A DNA stretch of 64,000 bases from Bythopirellula goksoeyrii (GCF_008065115.1 NZ_CP042913.1:1834338-1898337); one strand, 5' to 3'; positions 17,699-27,906 are shown, numbered from the stretch's first letter. Notes: a model not told the origin generated them from the letters alone. A program made the numbers and translations.

Positions 17699-20600
17699 AT
17701 GCGTAAGTATCCATTTATTGCAACTTGTTTGTCGATTCTGACGTCCTCCGTGATTGGTTCGACATGTCTCACGGCCACCGCTGCCGATTCGTCAAGAATG
17801 ATCACCTACGAGCATGAGGGCCAAACGGCTTATGCCGTGAGCCTCATGGCTGACATGCCCGAGAAGGAAGTTTCTCAATCGGCAGTCGTGATCCTGTTTG
17901 ATACGTCCGCCAGCCAACAAGGAGAGTATCGAGAAGCAGCGCTCGCGGCGCTGGATACACTGCTCTCAGGATTGCGGTCTACCGATCAAGTCGAACTCAT
18001 GGGAGTTGATCTGGAAGTCAATCAGCTGACAAAAAACTTTGTTGCTCCCAAGAGCGCGGAAATGCAAGCTGCTGTCGATCTGCTTCGCAAGCAAGTCCCA
18101 CTAGGTTCGACCGATATGGCAACGGCGCTCAGCAGCGCAGTTGAGCAACTAAAAACGACAGACGGCGTCCAACGCTCGATCGTTTATATTGGCGATGGTA
18201 TCAGCACCGCCAATCTGCTCGACACGCCGACGCTGACAAAAACGGTTGACCAGTTGCGTTCTGCCCAAGCGAGTGTTTCTAGCTTTGCTGTTGGTCCTCG
18301 CTTTGATACTCAACTCTTGGCAGTCCTTGCCAACCAAAGTGGCGGCAACATCACGATTCAACAAAGCGAAGGGGACAATTTGCGGAACGCGCAATTGGCA
18401 GGCAAAGACCTGGTTGCAGCAGTTAATGGCAAGGTGATGTGGCCGACTGCTGCTCAGCTACCCCCGACAATGGGACAAAGCTATCCGTCCGCCATGCCTC
18501 CTCTAAGATCAGATCGCGACACGATCTTGGTGGGTACCACATCAGACAAGCTGCCGGCTTCGCTCGATTTCCAAGTTTCTACTGACAAGGAATCATTTTC
18601 TTGGAAGGCGACTCCTGAAGCGTCTTCCGAAGACAATGCGTTCTTGGTCGAAGTTGTCGAGATTGCCAAGCCTGATCAAGGCTTGTCTCTGCCTACGGTC
18701 GGTTCGGCAGGGCTTCGCGAAGTTGCCCGCTTGATTGGTGCTAGGCTCGACAGTTTTTCAAAAATTGCTGAGCGGGCGGCTGCTACGGGAGACCGTAAGT
18801 CGGCCAGCCGAATTGCCGAAGCAGTCCTACGGAGCGACCCGGGGAACGTGAAAGCTCGAACCGTGCAAAACTTTGTCGAGAGCGATGAGTTCGGCGAGTT
18901 TCCAGTCGAGGGTGAAGTTGTCTTCCCCGCGGAGGGAGAAGTCATCGTTTCCGAAGATAGCGGACTTCCTGTTGAAGGTGAAATTGTCACCTATCCAGGA
19001 GAATATGTCGACGAATCGGGCGTGCCTGTTTCGGGAGACATCAGTCTTGTGCAGCCATCTGAAGATCTTCTCGGTCCCATGTCCCGCGATGGCGAGTTTC
19101 TCGACCAAGTGGAACAAGAACGTCGCGTTTATGCCGAGATGCTCAGCAAGGAAATTCAGAACACCATCATCAACGCAAGAAGTCGCATGTCCTCAGATCC
19201 CCAGCGGACCATCCAAGACCTGAAATTGGCCTTGGAAAGCGTGCAGCGGGCTGTCGATCTGTCGCCTGAGAAACGGGCTGAACTGGTGGGCAAGTTGCAG
19301 TCGGCACTCAAAGAAGCGCGCCACCAAGCCTTCTTAAAAGATGAAATCGATCGAGAACGCGAAGAATCGCTTGCCGCAGCTCGTGAAAGCAGACTACTCC
19401 TTGATCGGCTAGAGCAACGCATCGAACGTCAAAAGCAGCTTATGGAACGTTTCAATGCACTCATTGACGAACATCGCTACCTGGAAGCCAAAGAAGTGGC
19501 ACAGGTCGTCGAGGAGATTGATCCCAACGGCGTTACGCCGAGGGTTGCAAGTCTCTATGCAAGTTTCAAACGTCACCACTATTTGCAAAGTGTCGCCAGA
19601 GCCGCACGTTGGCAGGGATTCTTTGACACCATGTATCAGAATGAGCTTTCCGACATTCCCTTCCCAGACGATCCTCCAATCGTCTATCCGGATGCTGAAG
19701 AGTGGGAGGCCCTTACGGCACGTCGCAAGAAATGGGCAACTGCGGATCTGAGCGCGCGGAGCAAAGCTGAAGAAAAGATCGAGGCAGCATTGCGAGACAC
19801 GCTCAAGGCTCCCTTGCAGTATGAAGATCAGCCACTCAATGAAGTGATCAACACCTTGCAGGAAGAGTACGACATTCCCATTATCTTCGACAATTCGGCA
19901 TTGGATGAAGTTGCCATTAGCCCTGATACGGAAATCACGATCAACTTACGCAATATCTCGCTGCGGTCTGCTTTGAATCTGATCTTGCGTCAACCTGGAC
20001 TCGAGGACCTCACCTATACGATCGACGAAGAAGTTCTGCTGATTACGACTGAAGAAAAGGCCAATGCGGCCCTCAAAGTGAAGGTCTATCCCGTGGCCGA
20101 CTTGGTTCTCCCGATCCAGAACTTGGGGCTCACTGGCGGCATGGGAGGTGCAAGCGGCGGCGGCATGATGGGTGGCGGCATGGGTGGCGGCATGGGTGGC
20201 GGCATGGGTGGCGGCATGGGTGGCGGCATGGGCGGCGGCATGGGCGGCGGCGGCATGGGTGGCGGCGGTGGCGGCATGTTCAACGTCGGAGATGATCTGG
20301 CTACCGCAACTGAACAGGAAGCACCAACTACCGAAGTTCCTACTTCCCCTCAAAGCGATGCTAGTTCCAGCACGCTAGAAAAGGACTCTCCAACAAATTG
20401 GAAGCAACGTTTTGCAGACGAGCAGATCGATGCAGCCGAAGTCCGCCAAATAGCGCGTGACTTGATGAAGCAGGGGCAGGCTGCCCAGGCGATCGACATG
20501 ATCCAGGCTGCAATACAGAATGGCCAATCTCAGCCGTGGATGTATGAAACGCTTGGAATCGCCATGGAGTTGGAAGGTCGACCCAAGAGCGATATCGAAC

Positions 20601-21730
20601 GGGCCGTGATGTCGGCCTGTGATTTCAGTACCTCCCCAGAGCAACTATTGTTGATCGCTCAGTATCTGTCACATATCAACTTAGACTCGCGGGCGCTGGA
20701 GGTCTATCGACAGGTCGCAAAGTTGCCAGGGCTTCATCCCGAAGCGTTTGCCCTTGGCTTGCGCACCGCACAACGTCTGGAAGACCAATCTGGCATCCGC
20801 TGGGCAACGGTGGGAATCTTGGAGAATTCTTGGCCCAGCGATCAGCAAGTTGTCTACGACACGGCCCACCGAGTAGCTAAAGCAACTCTCGAAGCGATGG
20901 AGAAAAATGAAGACCCTCTTGCTGCCGAGTATCGCAGTCAGCTTGAGAGGGCGTTGTCACGTGATGTTGTTATTCATGTTACGTGGTCGGGAGATGCAGA
21001 CGTCGATTTGATTGTCGAAGAACCGGGGGGTACCGTGTGCTCCCTGCAGCAACCCCGCACTCCTGGAGGAGGCGTATGCAGCGGCGATCTAGCTGCCGAG
21101 GGTGAAACCCCTGAAAAGGCCACCTCCTTTACAGAGACCTACACCTGTGCCCAGGCATTCCCAGGCACCTATCGCGCTCGTTTGCGAAAAATCTATGGCG
21201 ATGTAGTTGCCGACAAAGTGATTGTGGATATCTACAAACACTACGGCACGGATCGTCAGGTCCATGAACGGCAACATATTGAGGTTCAAGATGGCAGCGA
21301 TTCGATGGCAGTGTTCGAACTCGAAGATGGTCGTCGTCTTGAATCACTCGAGGATCAACAATTGGAACTGGCCGTAGGTCGACAGCAGGCGTTAAGCCAA
21401 CAAGTATTGGCTCAGCAATTGGGTGGTTTTTCAGACCCTCGGCTTGCTCCCATCCGAGGTGGAGGTCGTGATAACAATTTGGCGCGGCGACTTGCCTTGG
21501 CTGGCCAGATCGGTGCTGTCGGTTTCCAGCCGATTATCCAAACGTTGCCTGATGGTGTGCAGATGACTGCGACGGCAGTGATTTCTGCCGACCGACGCTA
21601 TGTGCGCGTTTCTGCTGCTCCTTCGTTTACGGGTATCGGCAACGTCCAGACTTTTAGCTTTGCATCTCAAGTGCAAGGTGGCGGCGGTGGTGGCGGCGGC
21701 ATCGGCGGTGGTGGCGGCGGCGGGATTTAG
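17699..21730 (+). CDS. Large secreted VWA / secretin-N-like / TPR / DUF2135-like protein
   Basis: A 1343-residue exported protein of no assigned function. ATG 17699 is chosen over an upstream in-frame start (17630) because GGGAG precedes it and a signal peptide follows (IATCLSILTSSVIGSTCLTA). In order: VWA domain with MIDAS DTSAS, GSTDMA and GDG (about 35-195); an acidic linker with repeated VEGE units (about 400-450); a long coiled coil rich in Glu/Arg (about 465-620); an STN/secretin-N-like fold (LQYEDQPLNEVINTLQEEY, about 715-800); a Gly-Met tract from about 820; helical TPR-like repeats (about 905-1070); a DUF2135/YfaP-like beta domain (VIHVTWSGDADVDLIVEEPG); and a poly-Gly tail. Probably an envelope or secretion-related scaffold. 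Confidence 0.75.
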   Translation: MRKYPFIATCLSILTSSVIGSTCLTATAADSSRMITYEHEGQTAYAVSLMADMPEKEVSQSAVVILFDTSASQQGEYREAALAALDTLLSGLRSTDQVELMGVDLEVNQLTKNFVAPKSAEMQAAVDLLRKQVPLGSTDMATALSSAVEQLKTTDGVQRSIVYIGDGISTANLLDTPTLTKTVDQLRSAQASVSSFAVGPRFDTQLLAVLANQSGGNITIQQSEGDNLRNAQLAGKDLVAAVNGKVMWPTAAQLPPTMGQSYPSAMPPLRSDRDTILVGTTSDKLPASLDFQVSTDKESFSWKATPEASSEDNAFLVEVVEIAKPDQGLSLPTVGSAGLREVARLIGARLDSFSKIAERAAATGDRKSASRIAEAVLRSDPGNVKARTVQNFVESDEFGEFPVEGEVVFPAEGEVIVSEDSGLPVEGEIVTYPGEYVDESGVPVSGDISLVQPSEDLLGPMSRDGEFLDQVEQERRVYAEMLSKEIQNTIINARSRMSSDPQRTIQDLKLALESVQRAVDLSPEKRAELVGKLQSALKEARHQAFLKDEIDREREESLAAARESRLLLDRLEQRIERQKQLMERFNALIDEHRYLEAKEVAQVVEEIDPNGVTPRVASLYASFKRHHYLQSVARAARWQGFFDTMYQNELSDIPFPDDPPIVYPDAEEWEALTARRKKWATADLSARSKAEEKIEAALRDTLKAPLQYEDQPLNEVINTLQEEYDIPIIFDNSALDEVAISPDTEITINLRNISLRSALNLILRQPGLEDLTYTIDEEVLLITTEEKANAALKVKVYPVADLVLPIQNLGLTGGMGGASGGGMMGGGMGGGMGGGMGGGMGGGMGGGMGGGGMGGGGGGMFNVGDDLATATEQEAPTTEVPTSPQSDASSSTLEKDSPTNWKQRFADEQIDAAEVRQIARDLMKQGQAAQAIDMIQAAIQNGQSQPWMYETLGIAMELEGRPKSDIERAVMSACDFSTSPEQLLLIAQYLSHINLDSRALEVYRQVAKLPGLHPEAFALGLRTAQRLEDQSGIRWATVGILENSWPSDQQVVYDTAHRVAKATLEAMEKNEDPLAAEYRSQLERALSRDVVIHVTWSGDADVDLIVEEPGGTVCSLQQPRTPGGGVCSGDLAAEGETPEKATSFTETYTCAQAFPGTYRARLRKIYGDVVADKVIVDIYKHYGTDRQVHERQHIEVQDGSDSMAVFELEDGRRLESLEDQQLELAVGRQQALSQQVLAQQLGGFSDPRLAPIRGGGRDNNLARRLALAGQIGAVGFQPIIQTLPDGVQMTATAVISADRRYVRVSAAPSFTGIGNVQTFSFASQVQGGGGGGGGIGGGGGGGI
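20156..20279 (+). repeat. Tandem GGTGGCGGCATG microsatellite within CDS
   Basis: An in-frame array of a 12-base unit (GGTGGCGGCATG and GGCGGCGGCATG variants), about ten units, encoding (GGGM)n. The reverse strand is also open across it. Being in multiples of 3, unit gain or loss would change tract length without a frameshift. Confidence 0.9.
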
Positions 21731-21743
21731 TTTCCCTCCTCCA

Positions 21744-22460
21744 CTACTCACTTAGGTGGGACGCTTGCTGTTGGCTAAGCTGGGCGATACCTCGCTCTGC
21801 TAGGTCAATCATCGCATAGAGTTGAACCTTGTCGAAGGTCGCTTCTTCGCCCGATCCTTGGACTTCGACAAATCGGCCACTTCCAGTCATCACGACGTTC
21901 ATATCCACATCGGCCCGAACGTCTTCGCTGTAGTCGAGGTCCAGCAAGGGTTCGCCGTCGACGATGCCAACACTTACCGCAGCAATGCTATCTGTAAACG
22001 GCAAGTCACCTGAATGGAACTCTGGGAGCGAGGCGATTGCTTCTGCCAGCGCAACGTAGCCTCCCGTGATGCTGGCAGTGCGAGTTCCTCCATCGGCCTC
22101 TAGCACATCGCAATCCACGGTGATAGTGCGTTCACCCAATGCCTTTAAATTGACTACTCCGCGCAAACTCCGGCCAATCAATCGCTGAATCTCGGAAGAA
22201 CGACCATCGACTTTCCCGCCCCGATCTCGCTGTTTGCGGGGAGATGTGCTGCCAGGCAACATGTTGTACTCGGCAGTCACCCATCCTTTACCACGTCCTG
22301 CAAGCCACGGAGGCACTGCATCCTCGATGCTTGCCGTGCAGAGTATTGTGGTGCGTCCTGCGCTCACTAACACCTTGCCGGCAGCTGCACCCGGTACATT
22401 GCTGTCGAGTCGAAATGGCCGCAGGCTGTCAACGGAACGATTTTCGGAGCGATCTGGCAT
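21744..22460 (-). CDS. rph: Ribonuclease PH
   Basis: RNase PH, about 238 residues from ATG 22460, the phosphate-dependent 3'-5' exoribonuclease that trims tRNA 3' ends. Start ATG 22460 gives the family-standard N-terminus ([10 protein letters not shown]); the frame also opens at a TTG overlapping the argF stop. Motifs: [32 protein letters not shown], the RNA-binding [15 protein letters not shown], and [19 protein letters not shown]. It is the last gene of the argB-argD-argF-rph run and lies 62 bases after argF. Confidence 0.96.
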   Translation of the reverse strand: MPDRSENRSVDSLRPFRLDSNVPGAAAGKVLVSAGRTTILCTASIEDAVPPWLAGRGKGWVTAEYNMLPGSTSPRKQRDRGGKVDGRSSEIQRLIGRSLRGVVNLKALGERTITVDCDVLEADGGTRTASITGGYVALAEAIASLPEFHSGDLPFTDSIAAVSVGIVDGEPLLDLDYSEDVRADVDMNVVMTGSGRFVEVQGSGEEATFDKVQLYAMIDLAERGIAQLSQQQASHLSE

Positions 22461-22522
22461 TGAGTTTTCTTTCTTTGGTTCTGTGTTTTCGGAAATCGTG
22501 GCGGGCAATTTCCAGCCACTAC

Positions 22523-23440
22523 TCAATGCTGCGCGGCAAGCAGCCAGGCCAAGATTCCCTTTTGCACATGCATGCGATTGCCTGCCTGTTCGACGATAAC
22601 GCTGTTGGGGCTGTCCATCACTTCATCGGTAACTTCTTCTCCACGCCGAGCAGGCAAACAGTGCATGAAAAGGGCCTCGTTGGGAGCAGCAGACATCAGC
22701 TTGCCATTCACCTGGTAGGGGCCGAAATCTTTGCGTCGTTGTTGTTGCTCTTTCTCCTGGCCCATGCTCGCCCAGACGTCGGTGTAGACAGCCGAAGCAC
22801 CGCGTACTGCTTCCGTGGGATCATTAGTAAGGGTGAGGTTCATGCCGGGACATTCCTTGTTCAGATCGGCGAGAAAGTCCTCTTTAAATTCATAGCCAGG
22901 TGGTGTCGCTACAGCAAAGTGGACTCCCAGTTTTCCACAGGCGAGTGCCAAGCTGCGAGCCACATTGTTGGCATCACCAACCCAAGCAAGCTTCGCCTGC
23001 TCAAGCGATTTCACATGGCAATCAATCGTGTACAAATCCGCCAAGGCCTGGCAAGGATGGGAAGAATCGGTAAGTCCATTGATGACGCTGCACGAAGCGT
23101 ATTTGGCCACTTCCACGACACTGCTGTGCTGTTTGCATCGCATCACCAACACATCGATATACTCGCTCAGTACCCGACTGAAGTCGTCAACGCGCTCCCG
23201 CTTGCCGAAACCAACGTCGTCCCCGAGCATCATCGAAGAGCCACCCATATGGGCCATGCCAGCTTCGAAGCTTACCCGAGTGCGCAATGAAGGTTTCTCA
23301 AACATAAGGGCCATCACACGACCCGGCAGGATGGGTTCGCGAATGCCTTTTTGAAGTTTGGCTTTGAGATCTGCCGTCAGGGCGAAAATCCGTTGGATTT
23401 CTTCGGTGGTCACATCACGAAGGGTTACCAGGTGTCGCAT
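22523..23440 (-). CDS. argF: Ornithine carbamoyltransferase
   Basis: Anabolic OTCase, 305 residues, makes citrulline from ornithine and carbamoyl phosphate in arginine synthesis. The carbamoyl-phosphate loop is [12 protein letters not shown], the HPCQALADL block is present, and the ornithine-binding C-terminal motif is [18 protein letters not shown] 23440 gives the normal N-terminus. It follows argD by about 55 bases on the same strand. Confidence 0.97.
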   Translation of the reverse strand: MRHLVTLRDVTTEEIQRIFALTADLKAKLQKGIREPILPGRVMALMFEKPSLRTRVSFEAGMAHMGGSSMMLGDDVGFGKRERVDDFSRVLSEYIDVLVMRCKQHSSVVEVAKYASCSVINGLTDSSHPCQALADLYTIDCHVKSLEQAKLAWVGDANNVARSLALACGKLGVHFAVATPPGYEFKEDFLADLNKECPGMNLTLTNDPTEAVRGASAVYTDVWASMGQEKEQQQRRKDFGPYQVNGKLMSAAPNEALFMHCLPARRGEEVTDEVMDSPNSVIVEQAGNRMHVQKGILAWLLAAQH

Positions 23441-23494
23441 GGAGAGTGTTCATTTCTATTTCGAAGTAGTAAAAATTCGTGGAAGCGTCGCAAA

Positions 23495-24700
23495 CTAAGG
23501 AGTATGCTCACGCAGTACATTGGCAAGAATCTCGCAGCCGCTTTCCATTAGTTCATCGCTGAGTGTCATTGCTGGCAGCAAGCGGATGACGTTGCCTTGA
23601 GTGCAATTGATGAGTAATCCTCGGTCCAGGCATTGTTGCACGATGGGTGCTCCAGGTGCGCTGAGTTCCAGCCCGATCATCAGGCCGCAGATTCGCAGTT
23701 CGTTGACATAGGGAAGTTCGTCCACCAACGGAGCGAGTTGAGTGCGAAAGCCCTCACCCAGTTCATTCGCCCGCGCGAGGAGTCCTTGTTCTTCGATCAT
23801 CTCAATCGTGGCAATGCCGGCCCGTGCCGCGATGGGGTTGCCCCCGAACGTCGCGGCATGCATTCCTGGACGCAGGCTTTCGGCGATCTCTTTCTTGGCC
23901 AGCATCGCCCCCCCCGCGATTCCACCGCAGAGACTCTTGGCTAGGGTCATGATGTCGGGCTCCACGCCAAAATGCTGGTAGGCAAACCACTCACCCGTCC
24001 GACCGCAACCGGCTTGAACCTCGTCGAAGATCAGCAGCAAGCCACGCGCATCGGCCAACTTTCGAAGTCCCGACAAGAATCCTTCGGGTGGGATACGAAT
24101 TCCCCCTTCGCCTTGGATCGGCTCGACCAGAATCGCCGCCGTCTCGTCATCGATCTTGGCGGCTACGGCATCGAGATCGCCGAACGGTGCATAGACAAAT
24201 CCCGGCAGCAGCGGGCCGATCCCTTCGTGATACTTGGGTTGGGCGGTGGCGGTCACGGAAGCATAAGTGCGGCCGTGAAAGCTCCCCTCGAAGGAGATGA
24301 TCTTGTACTTAGATGGAGCGCTATGGAGCCGGGCCAATTTGATTGCCGCTTCGTTGGCCTCGGTTCCTGAATTGCAGAAGAATGCCTGTCCGCCAAAGCT
24401 GCGATCGCTAAGCAGCTTGGCCCACTGGCCTTGGGCTTCCATGTACCAGGAATTCGGCACATGGATTAGTCGGGCTGCTTGCTCTTGAACTGCTTTCACA
24501 ACCGGTGCAGGACAATGCCCCAATAAGTTGCATCCCCACCCGGGGAAAAAATCAAGATAGCGAGTACCCTGGTCATCCCACACATGCGAGCCTTCGCCAC
24601 GAACGAGCGATAGCGGGTATCGCCCGTAGTTCGGGATCACGTACTCATCAAATAGCTGTAACGTTTCAGGCGAAATGTGGGTTTGCTCGGCAGTGGACAC
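23495..24700 (-). CDS. argD: Acetylornithine aminotransferase
   Basis: PLP-dependent class III aminotransferase, about 401 residues from GTG 24700, converting N-acetylglutamate semialdehyde to N-acetylornithine. The PLP lysine lies in [10 protein letters not shown], preceded by [15 protein letters not shown]; the phosphate-binding [17 protein letters not shown] and [14 protein letters not shown] are also typical. The frame extends to a TTG at 24757 whose TTGA overlaps the argB stop; GTG 24700, with AAGGA seven bases upstream, is the better start. The same Shine-Dalgarno context (CCAAGGAAAA) precedes argB. Confidence 0.95.
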   Translation of the reverse strand: MSTAEQTHISPETLQLFDEYVIPNYGRYPLSLVRGEGSHVWDDQGTRYLDFFPGWGCNLLGHCPAPVVKAVQEQAARLIHVPNSWYMEAQGQWAKLLSDRSFGGQAFFCNSGTEANEAAIKLARLHSAPSKYKIISFEGSFHGRTYASVTATAQPKYHEGIGPLLPGFVYAPFGDLDAVAAKIDDETAAILVEPIQGEGGIRIPPEGFLSGLRKLADARGLLLIFDEVQAGCGRTGEWFAYQHFGVEPDIMTLAKSLCGGIAGGAMLAKKEIAESLRPGMHAATFGGNPIAARAGIATIEMIEEQGLLARANELGEGFRTQLAPLVDELPYVNELRICGLMIGLELSAPGAPIVQQCLDRGLLINCTQGNVIRLLPAMTLSDELMESGCEILANVLREHTP

Positions 24701-24753
24701 GATTTTTCCTTGGGCTCGGTTGTCAGGCTTGTGCCCTATAGAGGAAGCTGGGG

Positions 24754-25644
24754 TCAAACAGGTTCGGCAATGATTTCTGTGCCGACGCCTCGATTCGTAT
24801 AGATTTCTAAGAGCAACGAGTGGCGGAGTCGACCATCAATGATGTGAATCTTGCCTACCCCTTTACTGAGGGTTTCGAGGCATGCTTGCACTTTGGGGAT
24901 CATCCCCGACTCAATCCGTCCCTCGGCAATCAGTTCTTGTGCCTCAGCTGCTGAGAGTGAGTGAATCAGAGAATCGGGATCTTCTTTGTCCCTGCGAACT
25001 CCGTTCACATCGCTCAAGAATACTAATTTCTCTGCGCCGACGGCCTGAGCCACGGCGGTGGCAGCGGTGTCGGCATTCACGTTGAGTCGATCCCCAGTGG
25101 AGGTTTCACACATCGACGGAATCACCGGCACCTGCCCGGCATAGGTGAGGTTGTCGAGTGTTTCGCGGTCAACCTGAGTCACATGGCCGACGAAGCCTAA
25201 GTCGATAGGTTTTCCATCCGGGTCCTCAAGTTCAAGTTTTTCTCCAAAGAGCACGTTGTTGTTCTGACCGGAAAAGTTTAGTGGCATCGCACGGCCACCG
25301 AACTCCTCGATACTCTCCGCGAGCGATTCGTTGATTTCACCTGCCAGCACACGTTCCACAATCGCCAAGGTCGCCTCGTCCGTATAGCGTCGGCCGTGAA
25401 TGAAACGCGGCTCGATCTTGGCTTCGGCCATCGCCCGGCTAATGGCGGCCCCGCCGCCGTGTACCACGATCGGCTTCATCCCCACAGTTTCCATGAACAC
25501 GATATCGACCAACAAGTGACGCAGCGCATCGGGATCTTCCATCACACTTCCGCCGAGTTTGATGACAGTGATCTTGTCACGAAACTGACGGATCCATCCC
25601 ATCGCTTCGATCAGGACGTCGGCTTTTTGGATCGCATCTTGCAA
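24754..25644 (-). CDS. argB: Acetylglutamate kinase
   Basis: N-acetylglutamate kinase, second step of arginine synthesis, often the arginine-inhibited enzyme. About 296 residues from TTG 25644, which carries AAGGA at good spacing and gives the family start [21 protein letters not shown]; the frame also reaches a GTG at 25701. Motifs: [49 protein letters not shown]. It is the first gene of the minus-strand arg run and diverges from the glmU-like gene. Confidence 0.95.
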   Translation of the reverse strand: MQDAIQKADVLIEAMGWIRQFRDKITVIKLGGSVMEDPDALRHLLVDIVFMETVGMKPIVVHGGGAAISRAMAEAKIEPRFIHGRRYTDEATLAIVERVLAGEINESLAESIEEFGGRAMPLNFSGQNNNVLFGEKLELEDPDGKPIDLGFVGHVTQVDRETLDNLTYAGQVPVIPSMCETSTGDRLNVNADTAATAVAQAVGAEKLVFLSDVNGVRRDKEDPDSLIHSLSAAEAQELIAEGRIESGMIPKVQACLETLSKGVGKIHIIDGRLRHSLLLEIYTNRGVGTEIIAEPV

Positions 25645-25973
25645 GACTATTTTCCTTGGGTGAATTCGTTTCGAAGGGGGGGCAGTGGCAACTGGTTTCA
25701 CGGGACTCTCTATTGGCAGTCAAATGGCGATGCAACTTCATTGGGGCGGAATCTTGCATTTTAGCGCGGGAAATCGAGGGACGAAAGACCCGATGGCCCG
25801 TCCGCCCGGCAGATTTAGTCCGACCCTGGCAACTGGGACACTTTCATGGCAAGATAGCGACGGGGCAGGCTTACAAGCGGTTAGGGCCACCAGAGCGGTC
25901 CTAGGTTCTGTCTTTTTCGCACTCTAAAAACAGAAGATATCCCAGGTCTCAACTCCATTTCTCCAGCCTTGCT
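25645..25973. other. Divergent promoter region argB / glmU-like
   Basis: About 330 bases between divergent operons. No gene, strong hairpin or obvious ArgR-type operator was recognised. Two promoters, one for the arginine run and one for the long plus-strand informational cluster, should lie here. Confidence 0.35.
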
Positions 25974-26741
25974 ATGCAAAATAATCCCTCCGAATCTACT
26001 TCTTTAGCAATCGTTCTAGCAGCGGGTAAAGGGACCCGGATGAAATCTGAACTCCCCAAGGTGCTGGTCCCCGTGGCAGGTCGGCCAATGATTCGCTACG
26101 TGATCGATGCCCTCAACGGGGCCGGGATTGACCGGATTCTCGTCGTTGTCGGATATCGGTCTGATTTGGTGCGAGCCGAACTGGCTTCAGAGCCGAACGT
26201 CGAGTTTGTCGAGCAAAAAGAGCAGCTGGGCACCGGCCACGCCGTGATGATGTGTCGCGACCAGCTTGCCCAGCACCGGGGGCCCGTCCTGATTGTGGCG
26301 GGGGATTCTCCGCTCTTGCAGGTCGATTCTGTGCGAAAGCTTCTGGAGAACTTTTCAGCCTCAGAGTGTGACTGTGTGATAGGAACTGTGGATAAAGAGG
26401 ATCCCCACGGTTACGGCAGAATCGTCCGTGATGATTCAGGTAGGTTTATGGGAATCGTCGAGGAAAAGGACGCCACCTCTGACCAACAAGGAATTCGAGA
26501 GGTGAATGTCAGCACTTACGTATTCGATTCGCACCAACTAGTTGCAGCGCTGGAACAACTGACCGACAAGAATGCTCAAGGGGAATACTATATCACCGAT
26601 TGCCCGGCAGCCATGCTGGCTGTCGGCAAGAATGTCGCTGCAGAGAAAGTACTACAACCCTGTGAGTCGATGAGCATTAACAACACGGATGAGTTGGCGC
26701 TAGTCGAGGCAGAACTTCAACGCATGGCCCCTGTAAAATAG
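25974..26741 (+). CDS. GlmU N-terminal-type uridylyltransferase, no acetyltransferase domain
   Basis: A 255-residue nucleotidyltransferase matching the pyrophosphorylase half of GlmU, which makes UDP-GlcNAc from GlcNAc-1-P and UTP. The signature is LAAGKGTRMKSELPKVLVPVAG; also present are EQLGTGHAVMM, VAGDSPLL, DPHGYGRIVRDD, VEEKDA, EVNVSTYVF and QGEYYITD. The left-handed beta-helix acetyltransferase half of bifunctional GlmU (about 200 further residues) is absent; the protein ends soon after INNTDELALVEAELQRM. Its position just before prs matches the glmU-prs order of many bacteria. A separate acetyltransferase must act if it serves cell-wall synthesis. Confidence 0.85.
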   Translation: MQNNPSESTSLAIVLAAGKGTRMKSELPKVLVPVAGRPMIRYVIDALNGAGIDRILVVVGYRSDLVRAELASEPNVEFVEQKEQLGTGHAVMMCRDQLAQHRGPVLIVAGDSPLLQVDSVRKLLENFSASECDCVIGTVDKEDPHGYGRIVRDDSGRFMGIVEEKDATSDQQGIREVNVSTYVFDSHQLVAALEQLTDKNAQGEYYITDCPAAMLAVGKNVAAEKVLQPCESMSINNTDELALVEAELQRMAPVK

Positions 26742-26751
26742 GCATACTACG

Positions 26752-27696
26752 ATGACTGATCTCAAGATTTTCAGCGGCAATGCCAACCTTAAGCTTAGTA
26801 AGGCCATCGCCGACTATTTGGGAGTCGGGCTCGGGAAAATCGCCTTGGGAGCGTTCCCAGACGGGGAAACTTCATGCAAGATCGAAGAAGATATTCGCGG
26901 TCGCGATGTCTACCTCATCCAGCCGACTTGCCCTCCTGCTAATGAAACACTCATGCAACTTTTGGTAATGATCGACAGTTGCAAACGTGCCAGTGCTGAA
27001 CGTGTGACCACCGTAATTCCCTACTTTGGATACGCCCGACAGGATCGCAAAGACGAAGGTCGGGTACCAATTACGGCCAAACTGGTGGCAAATATCATCA
27101 CTCGTGCAGGCGCGGATCGGGTACTCGCGATGGATTTGCATGCGGCTCAAATCCAAGGTTTCTTTGATGTTCCTGTCGATCACCTATACGCTGCCCCAGT
27201 GCTAAATGAGCATTTCTTGAAAATGAACATCCCCAGCGAGGACTTGGTAATCGCCAGCCCTGACGAGGGGAGCATCAAACGGGCACTCGGCCATGCCAAG
27301 CGGCTCGGCGGGGCAGTGGCCATTGTCGACAAGCGTCGCACCAGTGCCGAGAATACGACCCAGGAAAACGTGATCGGCGGTCCTGTCGACGGCAAGATTG
27401 TGCTGATGTTCGATGACATGATCAGCACCGCAGGTTCCATCTGCGGTGCAGCCAAGGTTCTACGGCAGCGTGGGGCACGTGAAATTCACGTTGCTTGCAC
27501 CCACGCCGTGCTTTGCGGGCCAGCCGTAGAGCGACTGACTGCCGCAAATCTGAATAGCATCGTGTGCACGGATTCGATCCCATTAACCCCTGACCAATTG
27601 CTGCCCCAAACCAAAGTGCTCAGCATTGCCCCCCTGCTAGGTGAGGCCATCAAGCGAATCCACCGCAACGAGTCGATTAGCCGGTTGTTTCACTAG
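26752..27696 (+). CDS. prs: Ribose-phosphate pyrophosphokinase
   Basis: PRPP synthetase, 314 residues, makes phosphoribosyl pyrophosphate for nucleotide, His and Trp synthesis. Diagnostic blocks: DGETSCKIEEDIRGRDVYLIQ, YFGYARQDRKDEGR, the metal loop DLHAAQIQGFFDVPVDHLYA, DKRR, and the PRPP-binding FDDMISTAGSI. Length and start are canonical. It starts 10 bases after the glmU-like gene. Confidence 0.97.
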   Translation: MTDLKIFSGNANLKLSKAIADYLGVGLGKIALGAFPDGETSCKIEEDIRGRDVYLIQPTCPPANETLMQLLVMIDSCKRASAERVTTVIPYFGYARQDRKDEGRVPITAKLVANIITRAGADRVLAMDLHAAQIQGFFDVPVDHLYAAPVLNEHFLKMNIPSEDLVIASPDEGSIKRALGHAKRLGGAVAIVDKRRTSAENTTQENVIGGPVDGKIVLMFDDMISTAGSICGAAKVLRQRGAREIHVACTHAVLCGPAVERLTAANLNSIVCTDSIPLTPDQLLPQTKVLSIAPLLGEAIKRIHRNESISRLFH

Positions 27697-27721
27697 GAAT
27701 ACAGCAGACTACTTTTCATAG

Positions 27722-27741
27722 CCGTGGCCGGGAGGCCATGG
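27722..27741. repeat. Short GC hairpin of the AGCC family
   Basis: CCGTGGCC-GGGA-GGCCATGG, an 8-bp stem with one G.T pair, preceded by ATAG. No T-run follows, so it is not an obvious terminator for prs, although it lies 26 bases after its stop. Confidence 0.55.
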
Positions 27742-27906
27742 TCCCACCTCCGCCAATCTCGTGCCTTCCTCCTCCAGTCATCGAAGAGTCAAAAATAGCC
27801 CAAACTCCGGCATTTCATGGGGTTGAAATTCTCCCCAAATAGCGGACAATCGAAGGTTTGCATTAGCTCGGTGGCTTGTGCCTAGGTGGATACCTAAGAG
27901 GTCGAG

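Noticed and set aside
19946-20353. Minus-strand frames (His/Ala- and Met/Pro-rich) opposite the Gly-Met repeat.
   Set aside because: Reverse reading of the 12-base tandem array; composition is an artefact of the repeat.
22244-23290. 348-codon plus-strand frame across rph and argF.
   Set aside because: Antisense of two certain enzymes; its translation has no recognisable domain.
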